This document shows positions 8,863 through 19,452 of a stretch of 64,000 bases of DNA, piece by piece. Numbering within the stretch: the first letter of the stretch is position 1; every line of letters starts with the position of its first letter. The notes under the pieces were generated by a model. It had not been told where the DNA came from. It was given only the letters and a program-made list of their open reading frames with translations, and ran no database searches. Both the position numbers and the translations under genes were made by a program. Source of the stretch: Williamsia sp. DF01-3 (GTDB lineage Bacteria; Actinomycetota; Actinomycetes; Mycobacteriales; Mycobacteriaceae); NCBI RefSeq assembly GCF_023051145.1, contig NZ_JALKFS010000005.1:3241733-3305732 (forward strand). Direction: 5' to 3'.

Positions 8863-9252
8863 ATGAAGAAGTTCGCGGCACTGGTGGCATTCATCGGTTG
8901 CATGTTGTTCGCCGGCGCATGCAGCAGCGATGATGTGCAGGAAGCCACCGATCGAGCTACGGACAGCGCGAAGCAGGTGGCCGGTGACGTCTCGGACGCC
9001 ACGGGGGATCTACGGGACGACGGCTACATCGAAGCTCTGAAGACTCAGGATGTGACGTTCGGTGATCGCACCAAGCAGATCGAGACCGGCAAACTGGCCT
9101 GCACGGAACTGTCCAACGGGTCGAGCATCGCCGACACCACAAAGAAGGTGGCCGAGGATGCCGGCATCAGCGAAGACAAGGCTCGAACGTTGATCAACAT
9201 CGCCGTTCCCGCGTACTGCACGCAGAACTCGGCGAAACTCGCCGGCAACTGA
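8863..9252 (+). CDS. DUF732-domain lipoprotein
   Basis: 129 aa. The start is ATG 8863 (AAAGGAAA upstream); a longer reading frame begins upstream but lacks a signal peptide. MKKFAALVAFIGCMLFAGAC is a lipoprotein signal with lipobox AGAC, so Cys20 would be lipidated. The mature part has a short coiled Ala/Asp/Thr region and then a DUF732-like domain (about 65-125: YIEALKTQDVTFGD, Cys-Thr-Glu-Leu, ending AVPAYC) with two conserved cysteines. DUF732 proteins are small exported proteins of mycolic-acid bacteria with no proven function. It follows the DUF3618 trio by 128 bp and precedes a strong terminator. Confidence 0.85.
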   Translation: MKKFAALVAFIGCMLFAGACSSDDVQEATDRATDSAKQVAGDVSDATGDLRDDGYIEALKTQDVTFGDRTKQIETGKLACTELSNGSSIADTTKKVAEDAGISEDKARTLINIAVPAYCTQNSAKLAGN

Positions 9253-9269
9253 CCGTCTTTCACACCCCA

Positions 9270-9300
9270 CTTCCGGCCCTGACCCAGTCAGGGCCGGAAG
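9270..9300 (+). terminator. Strong hairpin after the DUF732 lipoprotein
   Basis: Perfect 14-bp stem, CTTCCGGCCCTGAC / GTCAGGGCCGGAAG, with a CCA loop, 17 bp after the stop codon. There is no U tract, as is common for actinobacterial terminators. It separates the stress block from the HxlR gene. Confidence 0.8.
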
Positions 9301-9316
9301 TTCATCTCCAGCTGGG

Positions 9317-9336
9317 TTCATAGTCTAGACTGTGAA
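9317..9336. promoter_or_regulatory. HxlR operator overlapping a candidate leaderless promoter
   Basis: TTCATAGTCTAGACTGTGAA is a 20-bp dyad with one mismatched pair, ending 2 bp before the ATG of the HxlR gene. TAGACT (9326-9331) could be the -10, placing transcription start at the ATG itself, so the mRNA may be leaderless and autorepressed. No Shine-Dalgarno is visible. Confidence 0.5.
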
Positions 9337-9338
9337 CC

Positions 9339-9767
9339 ATGATCGACAGCGTGGCAGCAGTCCTCGGAACCGTGGGTGATCGCTGGGCTCTGCTCATCGT
9401 CCGGGAGGTGTCCCTGGGTCTGCGACGTTTTGACGAGATCCAGCGCGCCACCACCGCACCCCGGCAGGTGGTCTCCGATCGCCTTCGCCGTTTGACCGAA
9501 GCCGGCATCCTCGCAACCCGCCCCTACTCGGTACCGCGGCGGCGATCTCGCGATGAGTACGTGCTGACGGAGGCGGGGCTCGATCTGCTGCCCGTCCTGT
9601 CCGCACTGTCCGATTGGGGCGAGCGTCACCTCGGGTCCGGCGCGCTCCCCGACGTCGTCTACCGGCACAGCGGCTGCGGTGGCCGGATCACCGCAGTCCT
9701 GCGATGTGAATGTGGCGACCACGCCGATCCGCGCCACCGCCTCGTAGCCGAGGTCAATCGACTGTGA
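9339..9767 (+). CDS. HxlR-family transcriptional regulator
   Basis: 142 aa winged-helix regulator with the HxlR signature: VGDRWALLIVREVSLGLRRF at the N-terminus, recognition-helix region APRQVVSDRLRRLTEAGIL (about 45-63), and a C-terminal His/Cys cluster (HSGCGG...CECGDH) that could bind metal or sense redox state. It lies directly behind a 20-bp dyad and 43 bp ahead of a thioredoxin gene on the same strand, so a redox- or electrophile-responsive operon is a reasonable inference. Confidence 0.88.
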   Translation: MIDSVAAVLGTVGDRWALLIVREVSLGLRRFDEIQRATTAPRQVVSDRLRRLTEAGILATRPYSVPRRRSRDEYVLTEAGLDLLPVLSALSDWGERHLGSGALPDVVYRHSGCGGRITAVLRCECGDHADPRHRLVAEVNRL

Positions 9768-9810
9768 CCACAGCCCTGCATCAACCGTCTGCACCTTTGG
9801 AGGACTGATC

Positions 9811-10155
9811 ATGCCCCTCGTCCACGTATCGGATTCGTCGTTCGACAGCGACGTCCTGGGTGGTGACCGCCCTGTGCTCGTCGAATTCACCGCCCACTGG
9901 TGCCCACCCTGTCGGATGATCGCGCCGGTACTCGACCACATCGCCGTCGACGAAGCGGACGTCGTGGATGTGGTGGCGATGGATGTCGACGAAAATCCCG
10001 TCACGACAGCGCGTTACCGGGTCATGAGTATGCCAACGCTCGTGTTGTTCCACAACGGCCAAGAGCGGGCGCGCATCGTGGGTGCAAAGTCGCGGCAGGC
10101 AATCATGCGTGAGCTCCGGCCACACCTGCCGCAAGCTGCACCTGCACATCAATAA
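9811..10155 (+). CDS. trxA: Thioredoxin
   Basis: 114 aa single thioredoxin domain: FTAHWCPPCRM holds the redox pair as WCPPC (Cys31/Cys34, with Pro in place of the usual Gly), and the cis-proline loop is MSMPTLVLF. There is no signal peptide, so it is cytoplasmic. GGAGG-like TTTGGAGGA lies about 10 bp before ATG 9811. It follows the HxlR gene with short spacing and is probably cotranscribed. Confidence 0.9.
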   Translation: MPLVHVSDSSFDSDVLGGDRPVLVEFTAHWCPPCRMIAPVLDHIAVDEADVVDVVAMDVDENPVTTARYRVMSMPTLVLFHNGQERARIVGAKSRQAIMRELRPHLPQAAPAHQ

Positions 10156-10226
10156 GTTGCGACCCACCCATCGCCGGGCTGAGGCATTTACGCTTTTCAG
10201 GTGCCGAAGCCTGATGGGAACGCCCG

Positions 10227-11450
10227 ATGACGCCGTCGATTCTCATCGCGATGGTGGTCATCATCGGCTGGTCGCTTCTCGCCGGACGGCTCGAACGGTG
10301 GCGGATACCCGGTCCCCTGCTGATGGTCATCGCCGGCATCGCCATCGGTTTCAGCACTCGCAACGAGATCGGCAACACACTCAACACCGTGATCGCCGAA
10401 CGAGCCGTGGAACTCATCCTGGCTCTGCTCCTGTTCGTCGATGCCACTGAGGTCAAAGGCGGTTACTTCGGAGGTGAGCGTGCCATCACCGCACGACTGC
10501 TCTGTATTGCCCTGCCTCTCTCGCTCATTCTCGCCACGGTGCTGGGAGTCCTTCTCCTGCCAGATCTATCGGTCGCCGTGGTGCTCATCGTGGCCTGCGT
10601 GGTGGTACCCACAGACTTCTCGCCGGCGTCCTCGATCTTGCGTGACAAACGCCTTCCGACGCGCGTTCGCCACGTGATCAATGTGGAGAGCGGATACAAC
10701 GACGGCATCGTCGCACCGATCTTCGTCTTCGCTCTCACGCTCGCCGGCGACCACGAGCACGCCGCCACGCCCATCGAAGCGCTCGAGTCGGCGTTTCCTG
10801 CGGCAGCATTCGCCATCCTGGCCGGCGCCGCCGTGGGCCTGATCAGCGCGTGGCTGACCAATTCGGCTGTGCGCCTACACCTCACCACAGCTCAGTCACT
10901 CAGGATCGGGATCGTGATGATCCCACTGCTCGCCTATGGGTGCTCGGTCACCCTGGGCGGCAATGGTTTTGTGGCCGCATTCATCAGCGGCATCGCCTAC
11001 CGGGCGGCCCGAAATCACCAAGAGCTGGGCGACGAACAATTGGGCCTGCTCGACGAAGTGGGCATTCTGGCCGGCCTGGTGATGTGGTTTGTCTTCGGGA
11101 GCACGTCGGTGCTGTTGCTGTCGCTCGGGATCGAGTGGTTGATCGTGCTGTACGTGCTGCTCGCCTTGACCGTCGTACGAATCGTGCCCGTCTACATCGC
11201 ACTCACCGGGTCCGACCTCTCGCGGCCGGACCGATTACTCGTCGGCGCAATCGGCCCCCGCGGGACAGCGTCGATCGTGTTCGGGCTTCTCGCCTTCAAC
11301 GCTCTCGACGACGACTTCGCCGGGGAGACCCTCTACGCGATGACCATCACCATCATCGGCAGTCTGGTCATCCACGGTGTGGGGTCGTCGCTGATCGCTC
11401 AGCGAATGGCCTCGGATGCACGTCCAGCGACCGCAAAGTCGGTGCGCTGA
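10227..11450 (+). CDS. Cation/proton antiporter (CPA1/NhaP-type)
   Basis: 407 aa, 11-12 transmembrane segments. Family residues include VVPTDFSPASSI (about 124-135), ESGYNDGIVAPIF with the conserved NDG (about 150-162), and a C-terminal GPRGTASIVFGL segment typical of CPA1/NhaP exchangers. It probably exports Na+ or K+ in exchange for H+ across the plasma membrane. There is no cytosolic nucleotide-binding tail. It stands alone, 71 bp after thioredoxin, and converges on the next gene. Confidence 0.85.
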   Translation: MTPSILIAMVVIIGWSLLAGRLERWRIPGPLLMVIAGIAIGFSTRNEIGNTLNTVIAERAVELILALLLFVDATEVKGGYFGGERAITARLLCIALPLSLILATVLGVLLLPDLSVAVVLIVACVVVPTDFSPASSILRDKRLPTRVRHVINVESGYNDGIVAPIFVFALTLAGDHEHAATPIEALESAFPAAAFAILAGAAVGLISAWLTNSAVRLHLTTAQSLRIGIVMIPLLAYGCSVTLGGNGFVAAFISGIAYRAARNHQELGDEQLGLLDEVGILAGLVMWFVFGSTSVLLLSLGIEWLIVLYVLLALTVVRIVPVYIALTGSDLSRPDRLLVGAIGPRGTASIVFGLLAFNALDDDFAGETLYAMTITIIGSLVIHGVGSSLIAQRMASDARPATAKSVR

Positions 11451-11457
11451 CAACCGA

Positions 11458-12288
11458 TCAGATGTCGGCGAGTTTCTTGCGGGCGGTCTCCAGTCGCGCT
11501 TGCGCTTGTTCGGCCTTGTGTTCTGCCGCAGTCACATTCGACGCGGCGGTACGTTCGGACTTGTGCGCGAACTGCCGTTCCTGCTCCGCCTGTGCCAGCT
11601 GGCTGCGCAGGTCTTCGATTCGCGAATCCAATTCGGCAACCCGATCGGCGGCTTCTTGCGCGTCGGCCTGGGCCGTGCCGACGGCTTCTCGAGCTTCGAG
11701 CTCAGCACGTTCGGCTGCGTCCACTTCGGTTTGCGCGTCGGCTTTCAGCTTCGTGGTGTCCGGCTTCCTCCCAGAAGTCGGCGGCTTCGATCTACCGCCC
11801 ACCACCGTCATGCCCGCAGGACCCATACCGCTGTAGCTCGCTGCGGTGACGAGGCGTCCGGCCCGTACCAGATCGGCGATCTCCGGGTCGGCCAGTGCGG
11901 CGTGCAGCGATTGCCCGACCTCACGGGCCGCCGTCTCACTCACCTGCTGCCCCCGTGTTGCCGCCAACTCACCCGCTCGGCGCGCCATCGCCCGGATCAC
12001 GCGCTGTCGTTGAGTGGTCAGTGCGCGTAGGTCGTCGCCCGACAGATGACGTTGTGCGTCGCGGAGGGCCTCGCCCAGTTCGAGTAGTTCTTCCACTTGC
12101 TCGGGTTCTTCTCGAGCGAAGTTGTTCACCACCCAGGCGACCAGAGTCGGCTTGCGCATCTTGCCTATCGCGGTCGCGAGTTCGCGATCACCTTCTTTGC
12201 GCGCCTGTGTGACACGAGCCTTGCGCGCTTCCACGAACTCGGCCGGGTCGAGCCCGTACAGCTCGTCGGCGACCTCGTCGATGTCCAC
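11458..12288 (-). CDS. Conserved coiled-coil protein, function unknown
   Basis: 276 aa, no signal peptide or transmembrane helix. Residues 1-130 are a conserved helical region (DELYGLDPAEFVEARKARV near the start, then KPTLVAWVVNNF). Residues about 180-276 are a long Ala/Glu/Arg coiled coil with heptad character (EVDAAERAELEAREAV onward). This two-part layout is seen in many actinobacterial hypothetical proteins; I do not recognise a named family. It ends 7 bp from the convergent antiporter gene and lies 23 bp downstream of the Ddn-like gene's end, so the order suggests separate promoters. Confidence 0.7.
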   Translation of the reverse strand: MDIDEVADELYGLDPAEFVEARKARVTQARKEGDRELATAIGKMRKPTLVAWVVNNFAREEPEQVEELLELGEALRDAQRHLSGDDLRALTTQRQRVIRAMARRAGELAATRGQQVSETAAREVGQSLHAALADPEIADLVRAGRLVTAASYSGMGPAGMTVVGGRSKPPTSGRKPDTTKLKADAQTEVDAAERAELEAREAVGTAQADAQEAADRVAELDSRIEDLRSQLAQAEQERQFAHKSERTAASNVTAAEHKAEQAQARLETARKKLADI

Positions 12289-12311
12289 CGGTCGACTTCC
12301 TGTGCCCCGCC

Positions 12312-12809
12312 CTACGAGCCGGAGGCGAGCGGCGAGAGGAAGAATACGGGAATCGTCCGCTCCGTGCGCTTCTCATAGACGGCGAAGTTCGGCCACACCG
12401 CGAGCATCCTCTGCCAGGCCTGGTCCCGTTCGGCTCCGGTCACCTCGCGCCACGAGACCTGGATGGTCTCGCGGCGATAGACGATCTCGGCTTTCTCGCA
12501 GGCACGGAGATTCAGAACCCATACCGGCATTTGTTTGGCCCCGAAGTACGAGCCCGCGATCAGCCAGCCGCCGTCCTGGGGCACACAGAGAAGCGGTGTG
12601 GATCGCGGGACTCCCGACTTCCGGCCCGGCACGGTCAACGTGATGTTCGGTAGACCGGCGATGTCGAGCGCACTGAGCCGCCCATTGCTGACCCGCTGCA
12701 GCCGGGTGTCCCACTTCTCGATCTGCGGCAGCAATTTCGGCATCCACGAGACCGCACCTATTTTAATCGCCACCGGCGTCAGAATCCCCACCGGAACAAG
12801 GCTACTCAC
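12312..12809 (-). CDS. Deazaflavin (F420)-dependent nitroreductase/quinone reductase, Ddn family
   Basis: 165 aa with the split beta-barrel Ddn pattern: ITLTVPGRKSGVPRSTPLL (about 55-73), which forms the F420 phosphate-binding strand-turn, then GWLIAGSYFG and VWVLNLRA. Family members use reduced F420 to reduce quinones or nitro compounds and are typical of F420-producing actinobacteria. The N-terminal 25 residues are hydrophobic, consistent with loose membrane association as in Mycobacterium Ddn. It lies 38 bp downstream of ltrA-like on the same strand. Confidence 0.85.
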   Translation of the reverse strand: MSSLVPVGILTPVAIKIGAVSWMPKLLPQIEKWDTRLQRVSNGRLSALDIAGLPNITLTVPGRKSGVPRSTPLLCVPQDGGWLIAGSYFGAKQMPVWVLNLRACEKAEIVYRRETIQVSWREVTGAERDQAWQRMLAVWPNFAVYEKRTERTIPVFFLSPLASGS

Positions 12810-12847
12810 AACAGCTTCACCTCACGGGAGAAGCGGCATCGCAGCCG

Positions 12848-14089
12848 TCATGTCTCGGTTGTGTCCATGGTGCTTCTGCGCCGCCGGACGGTCCCGGTGA
12901 CCACCGCAACGATCGCGCCGACGGCCAGGACGATGGCCGACGCGAAGGGAAGGGCATTGTCGACGAACCCGACGATGATGACGGCAGGGATGGCCAGTGC
13001 CGGCCACGGGAAGATGGATTTCCAGTTGCTCGAACTCCAGCCGACGATGCAGCAGACACCGCTGATGAACAGCGCCAGGCCACCGCACAGCACCCACCGC
13101 CCGGTTGCCGTCAGTTCACCTACAGGGTGCAAGACGTACTGTTCGATGCCGACCCCGAGAAGTGCAGCACCGAGGGTGAGCGGCAGATGCCCGTAGATGT
13201 ACCCATCGGCGCGGCCGCTTCCGACCGCACTCTCGTCGTCCTGCAGCAGGGTCTTCGCCTCTGCGCCACCGATGTCGAAGTACATCCACCACACGGCAGC
13301 CGCGATGGTGAAGCCGAGAGCAGCAACACTGAGCGACGACCACGCCCAATGGGTCTCGTGCATTCCGAGCACGATGGCCGAGATCGATTCACCGAGAACC
13401 AGGATCACGAACAAACCGAAGCGTTCCGGCAGATGTTCGAGGTGCAGTGGGACGTCAGGACCCCACCGGGTGGCTGCGAACGGCGCCATCGCTTCGATCG
13501 CGATCCCCAACGCCCAGAGCCAGTAGGTGATCGGCGACGGGGTCAGCAATGAGACCGTCCAGATCAGAGCGCTGACAACCGTCGCGGCGAAATACAGGTT
13601 GATCGTGACGCGGACTTCGCTGATGTGTCGCCATGCCCGCAGGTAGAGGCCGGCGAGGATCACTCGGGTGGCGATGTACCCGACTGCGAAAGCCACTGTG
13701 CCGTCGCCACCGACGGCCGCGGACGCGCTCGCCGCCATGACCGCGACCGCGAACGTGGCAGCCAGCTTCAGCACTCGGTAGAGGACGTCGTTCGTGTCGA
13801 ATCTGTTCGCATACAGGGTGGTGGTGACCCACGACCACCAGGTGACCGCGAACAGACCGGCGAAGACCCCCACACCGTGCCACCCGAGATCGTCCTTCAG
13901 CGCCAGCGCGAGCTGGTGGATGACCAAAACGTACGCGAGGTCGAAGAACAGCTCGAGTCTTGTCGCAGCTCGATCATCTTCGGTACGCAGCCTAGGCGGC
14001 GCAATGAGCGGGGTGCGCTGGTCTCCCCCGCTGTCCGCACTGTCACCGTCGGATCGATCGCCCCCGAGCTCAGATGTGCGGTCAGCCAT
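12848..14089 (-). CDS. ltrA: Low-temperature-requirement A (LtrA) family membrane protein
   Basis: 413 aa with about ten to twelve transmembrane helices. The N-terminal LFFDLAYVLVIHQLALAL segment (about 46-63) and downstream TWWSWVTTTLYANRFDTND are the LtrA family signature. The biochemical role of LtrA proteins is not established; the name comes from cold growth of Listeria. The N-terminal 35 residues are hydrophilic. ATG 14089 is used; there is no clear Shine-Dalgarno. Confidence 0.88.
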   Translation of the reverse strand: MADRTSELGGDRSDGDSADSGGDQRTPLIAPPRLRTEDDRAATRLELFFDLAYVLVIHQLALALKDDLGWHGVGVFAGLFAVTWWSWVTTTLYANRFDTNDVLYRVLKLAATFAVAVMAASASAAVGGDGTVAFAVGYIATRVILAGLYLRAWRHISEVRVTINLYFAATVVSALIWTVSLLTPSPITYWLWALGIAIEAMAPFAATRWGPDVPLHLEHLPERFGLFVILVLGESISAIVLGMHETHWAWSSLSVAALGFTIAAAVWWMYFDIGGAEAKTLLQDDESAVGSGRADGYIYGHLPLTLGAALLGVGIEQYVLHPVGELTATGRWVLCGGLALFISGVCCIVGWSSSNWKSIFPWPALAIPAVIIVGFVDNALPFASAIVLAVGAIVAVVTGTVRRRRSTMDTTET

Positions 14090-14224
14090 TACGTGGAAGG
14101 TCCTAACTGTTGGCCCCGACTAGGGGACGCGCGGCCTGAGCCGGCACGACGCATCCTCCGTCAGTACCCCGTGCAACGTAAACGCAAACCGGACATGTCA
14201 CCACCCGTGTGGCGTGTACCGCGA

Positions 14225-14689
14225 TCAGTTCGACGCGGCCACGGGGTTGCGTGGTTGTGTCGAACCTGCAGCCAGCCATCGAACACGCGGAGCCAGCAGG
14301 GCATCCACGCTGAGACGACCCGCGCCGACCACCGCCAAGAGCAGCGATCCCATCCCCAGCGACAACACCAGTTCATACCCGCCGTCGACCACCCAGAGGC
14401 CCATGTCGATGTGCGCGAAGAAGTAGGTGCCGAGCATGTCGAGCGCGAACAGGGCACCGACGATCGGGGTGAGCACACCGATGATGAGGGCGATTCCGCC
14501 GAGGATCTCGAGCCACGTGACCACAAATGCTGACACCGACGCCATGGGCACATCCATACCCTGGAAGCTGGCCTTGGTGCCGGCATACCCATAGGTGTTC
14601 AGTTTCTGGAGTCCATGCGCCAGGAACACCGACCCAATACCGATGCGCGCCAGCAGAATTCCGACACTCCGCACGATGGAATAGTTCAT
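14225..14689 (-). CDS. DoxX-family membrane protein
   Basis: 154 aa, four transmembrane helices with the DoxX motif RIGIGSVFLAHGLQKL (about 14-29). ATG 14689 was preferred over an upstream in-frame ATG because GAGGGTGAT lies directly ahead. DoxX proteins act in redox or sulfur-related membrane complexes (for example with SodA/SseA in mycobacteria). It is transcribed divergently from a MarR regulator, and the space between them holds three copies of a TTGA-N4-TCAA site, so it is probably the regulator's main target. Confidence 0.88.
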   Translation of the reverse strand: MNYSIVRSVGILLARIGIGSVFLAHGLQKLNTYGYAGTKASFQGMDVPMASVSAFVVTWLEILGGIALIIGVLTPIVGALFALDMLGTYFFAHIDMGLWVVDGGYELVLSLGMGSLLLAVVGAGRLSVDALLAPRVRWLAAGSTQPRNPVAASN

Positions 14690-14713
14690 ATCACCCTCGA
14701 TCGACTCGTGAAT

Positions 14714-14774
14714 CACTTGATGTTTCAAGTGAACCTTAGAGGGGCGATAATTGAAGCGTCAACTGAAGCATCAA
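14714..14774. promoter_or_regulatory. Triple TTGA-N4-TCAA operator between doxX-like and marR genes
   Basis: Three dyads: TTGATGTTTCAA (14717-14728, extended to CACTTGA...TCAAGTG at 14714-14731), TTGAAGCGTCAA (14751-14762) and CTGAAGCATCAA (14763-14774, one mismatch). The last two are head-to-tail with no gap. The position between divergent starts fits a MarR operator controlling both genes. Confidence 0.6.
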
Positions 14775-14802
14775 GTACGCAGCGCGGGTTTACACTCGTT
14801 CC

Positions 14803-15273
14803 ATGACTGGCCGACCGCCGACACGATGGCTCGACGAGCAGGAGATGGAGGCCTGGCTGCAGGTGGCTGTTCTGCTGTCCAGACTCCCGCATGCACTCGA
14901 CGCCCAGCTGTTACGCGATGCCCAGTTGACCCACTTCGAGTACGAGGTCCTGGCCGCACTGTCAGAAGCACCCGGACGAACACTCCGGATGAGCGCCCTG
15001 GCCGAGTTGGCGAACGGATCCCTTTCTCGCCTGTCCCATGTCGTCAAACGGCTTGAACAACGCCAGTGGGTGTACCGCTCCGCCTGCCCCGAAGACGGTC
15101 GGTTCACCAACGCCGTCCTCACCGACGCCGGGTGGGAAAAAGTGGTGCAGACAGCACCGGGCTACGCCGAGAACGTCCGCAGACTGGTCATCGACCCGCT
15201 CACTCGCGCCCAGCTACGACAACTCGCCGCCATCGGACGGCGGATCAACGACGGCGGCCCACCGTCCCGATGA
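14803..15273 (+). CDS. MarR-family transcriptional regulator
   Basis: 156 aa winged-helix protein. The DNA-binding region is RTLRMSALAELANGSLSRLS (about 64-83), the helix-turn-helix, followed by the wing SACPEDGRFTNAVLTDAG. The ATG is 29 bp from the nearest TTGA-N4-TCAA site, consistent with autoregulation. It is divergent from the DoxX gene and convergent with the lipocalin-like gene. Confidence 0.9.
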   Translation: MTGRPPTRWLDEQEMEAWLQVAVLLSRLPHALDAQLLRDAQLTHFEYEVLAALSEAPGRTLRMSALAELANGSLSRLSHVVKRLEQRQWVYRSACPEDGRFTNAVLTDAGWEKVVQTAPGYAENVRRLVIDPLTRAQLRQLAAIGRRINDGGPPSR

Positions 15274-15300
15274 GGCCCGACAATCGCCACGGCCAACGGG

Positions 15301-18267
<2,967 letters not shown>

Positions 18268-18278
<11 letters not shown>

Positions 18279-19290
18279 GGGCGAACCACTCCACAAGATG
18301 GGTTTTCTGACCATCGGGCGGTTTGATCCGGCTGATCCCGGAACCGGCCACGAGGAATTGCTGCGAACCATCGAAGTCGCGGAAGAACTCGGCTTCGACA
18401 GCGTGTGGCTTCGACACCGGCACCTGCAGTTCGGCATCTCCTCCCCCGTCGCGGTACTGGCTGCGGCAAGCCAGCGCACGAGCCGGATCGAACTCGGTAC
18501 GGCGGTGATCCCACTCGGACTCGAGAATCCCTTGCGACTCGCCGAAGACCTGGCGACGGTGGATCTGCTGTCCGGGGGCCGGTTGAATCCTGGGGTCTCG
18601 GTGGGAACCCCGATGCGGTACGAGGACTTCAAACACAAGCTCTATCCCGAAACCCATGCGCAGGAGAACTTCAGCAAAGACCGGGTGATCCGGCTGATGG
18701 ACAACATCCGCGGAGTACCGGTGAGTGACTTCGAGGGCACGGTTGGCATCGAGCAGTACTCGAGAATCGTCCAGCCACATTCACCCGGGCTGATCGACCG
18801 CCTGTGGTACGGCGGAATGATGTCCTCGGCGATCTGGGCCGGACAGCAAGGATTGAACTACCTGACCAGCTCGGTGGTGACCACCGAGGGCACATCCTCC
18901 ACCGACTTCGCCGCGATACAGGCTGAGCACATCGACGCCTACCGCGCGCATCACCCGAACCCCGAAAAGGCCCGGGTGTCACAGGGATTGGTTGTCATCC
19001 CGACCGATTCGGCGACCCCGGAGCAGCGACGCAGATACCGCGACTACGCCGATGCCCGGTTCGACCGGACTCTCTCGCCTCAGGGCCCGCGCCGAATGCT
19101 CTTCGCCCCTGACATCGTCGGGACCTCGGATGAAATAGCGGAACGGTTGTTCGCCCACGCCGGCTTCCAGAGAGCCGGCGAGGTGGCGTTCGCGTTGCCC
19201 TTCTCGTTCGACGAGACCGACTATCTACAGATCATCACCGACATGGCCACCCACCTCGGCCCGAAGATCGGCTGGTCACCTAAAGCCTGA
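18268..19290 (+). CDS. LLM-class (luciferase-like) flavin-dependent oxidoreductase
   Basis: 340 aa bacterial luciferase/LLM fold: KMGFLTIGRFD, then EELGFDSVWLRHRHLQFG and RIELGTAVIPLGLENPLRLA are conserved FMN/F420-binding segments. GTG 18268 is chosen, overlapping the tetR stop, with AAGGTGG upstream; ATG 18298 is the alternative. Such enzymes oxygenate or dehydrogenate hydrophobic substrates using FMNH2 or F420. Cotranscription with TetR places it in the same inferred pathway as the divergent kinase/DUF7064 pair. Confidence 0.85.
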
Positions 19291-19452
19291 ACGGCAGAGT
19301 TTGAACGGCCATCTGAGAACGTCGGCAGGCCTTCCATCCAGACGAACCCGACAACGAGAGTCCTCGGCGGCCCACCACAACGTCAGGTGTCCTTCGTGTC
19401 GGCGTCACCTCGGGGACCTCGGACAGACAGTTGATCCTGGTCGAGTACTCCT

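Noticed and set aside
10156-10226. Possible riboswitch or hairpin leader before the antiporter
   Set aside because: Only a weak CAGG/CCTG stem is visible, with no conserved riboswitch core.
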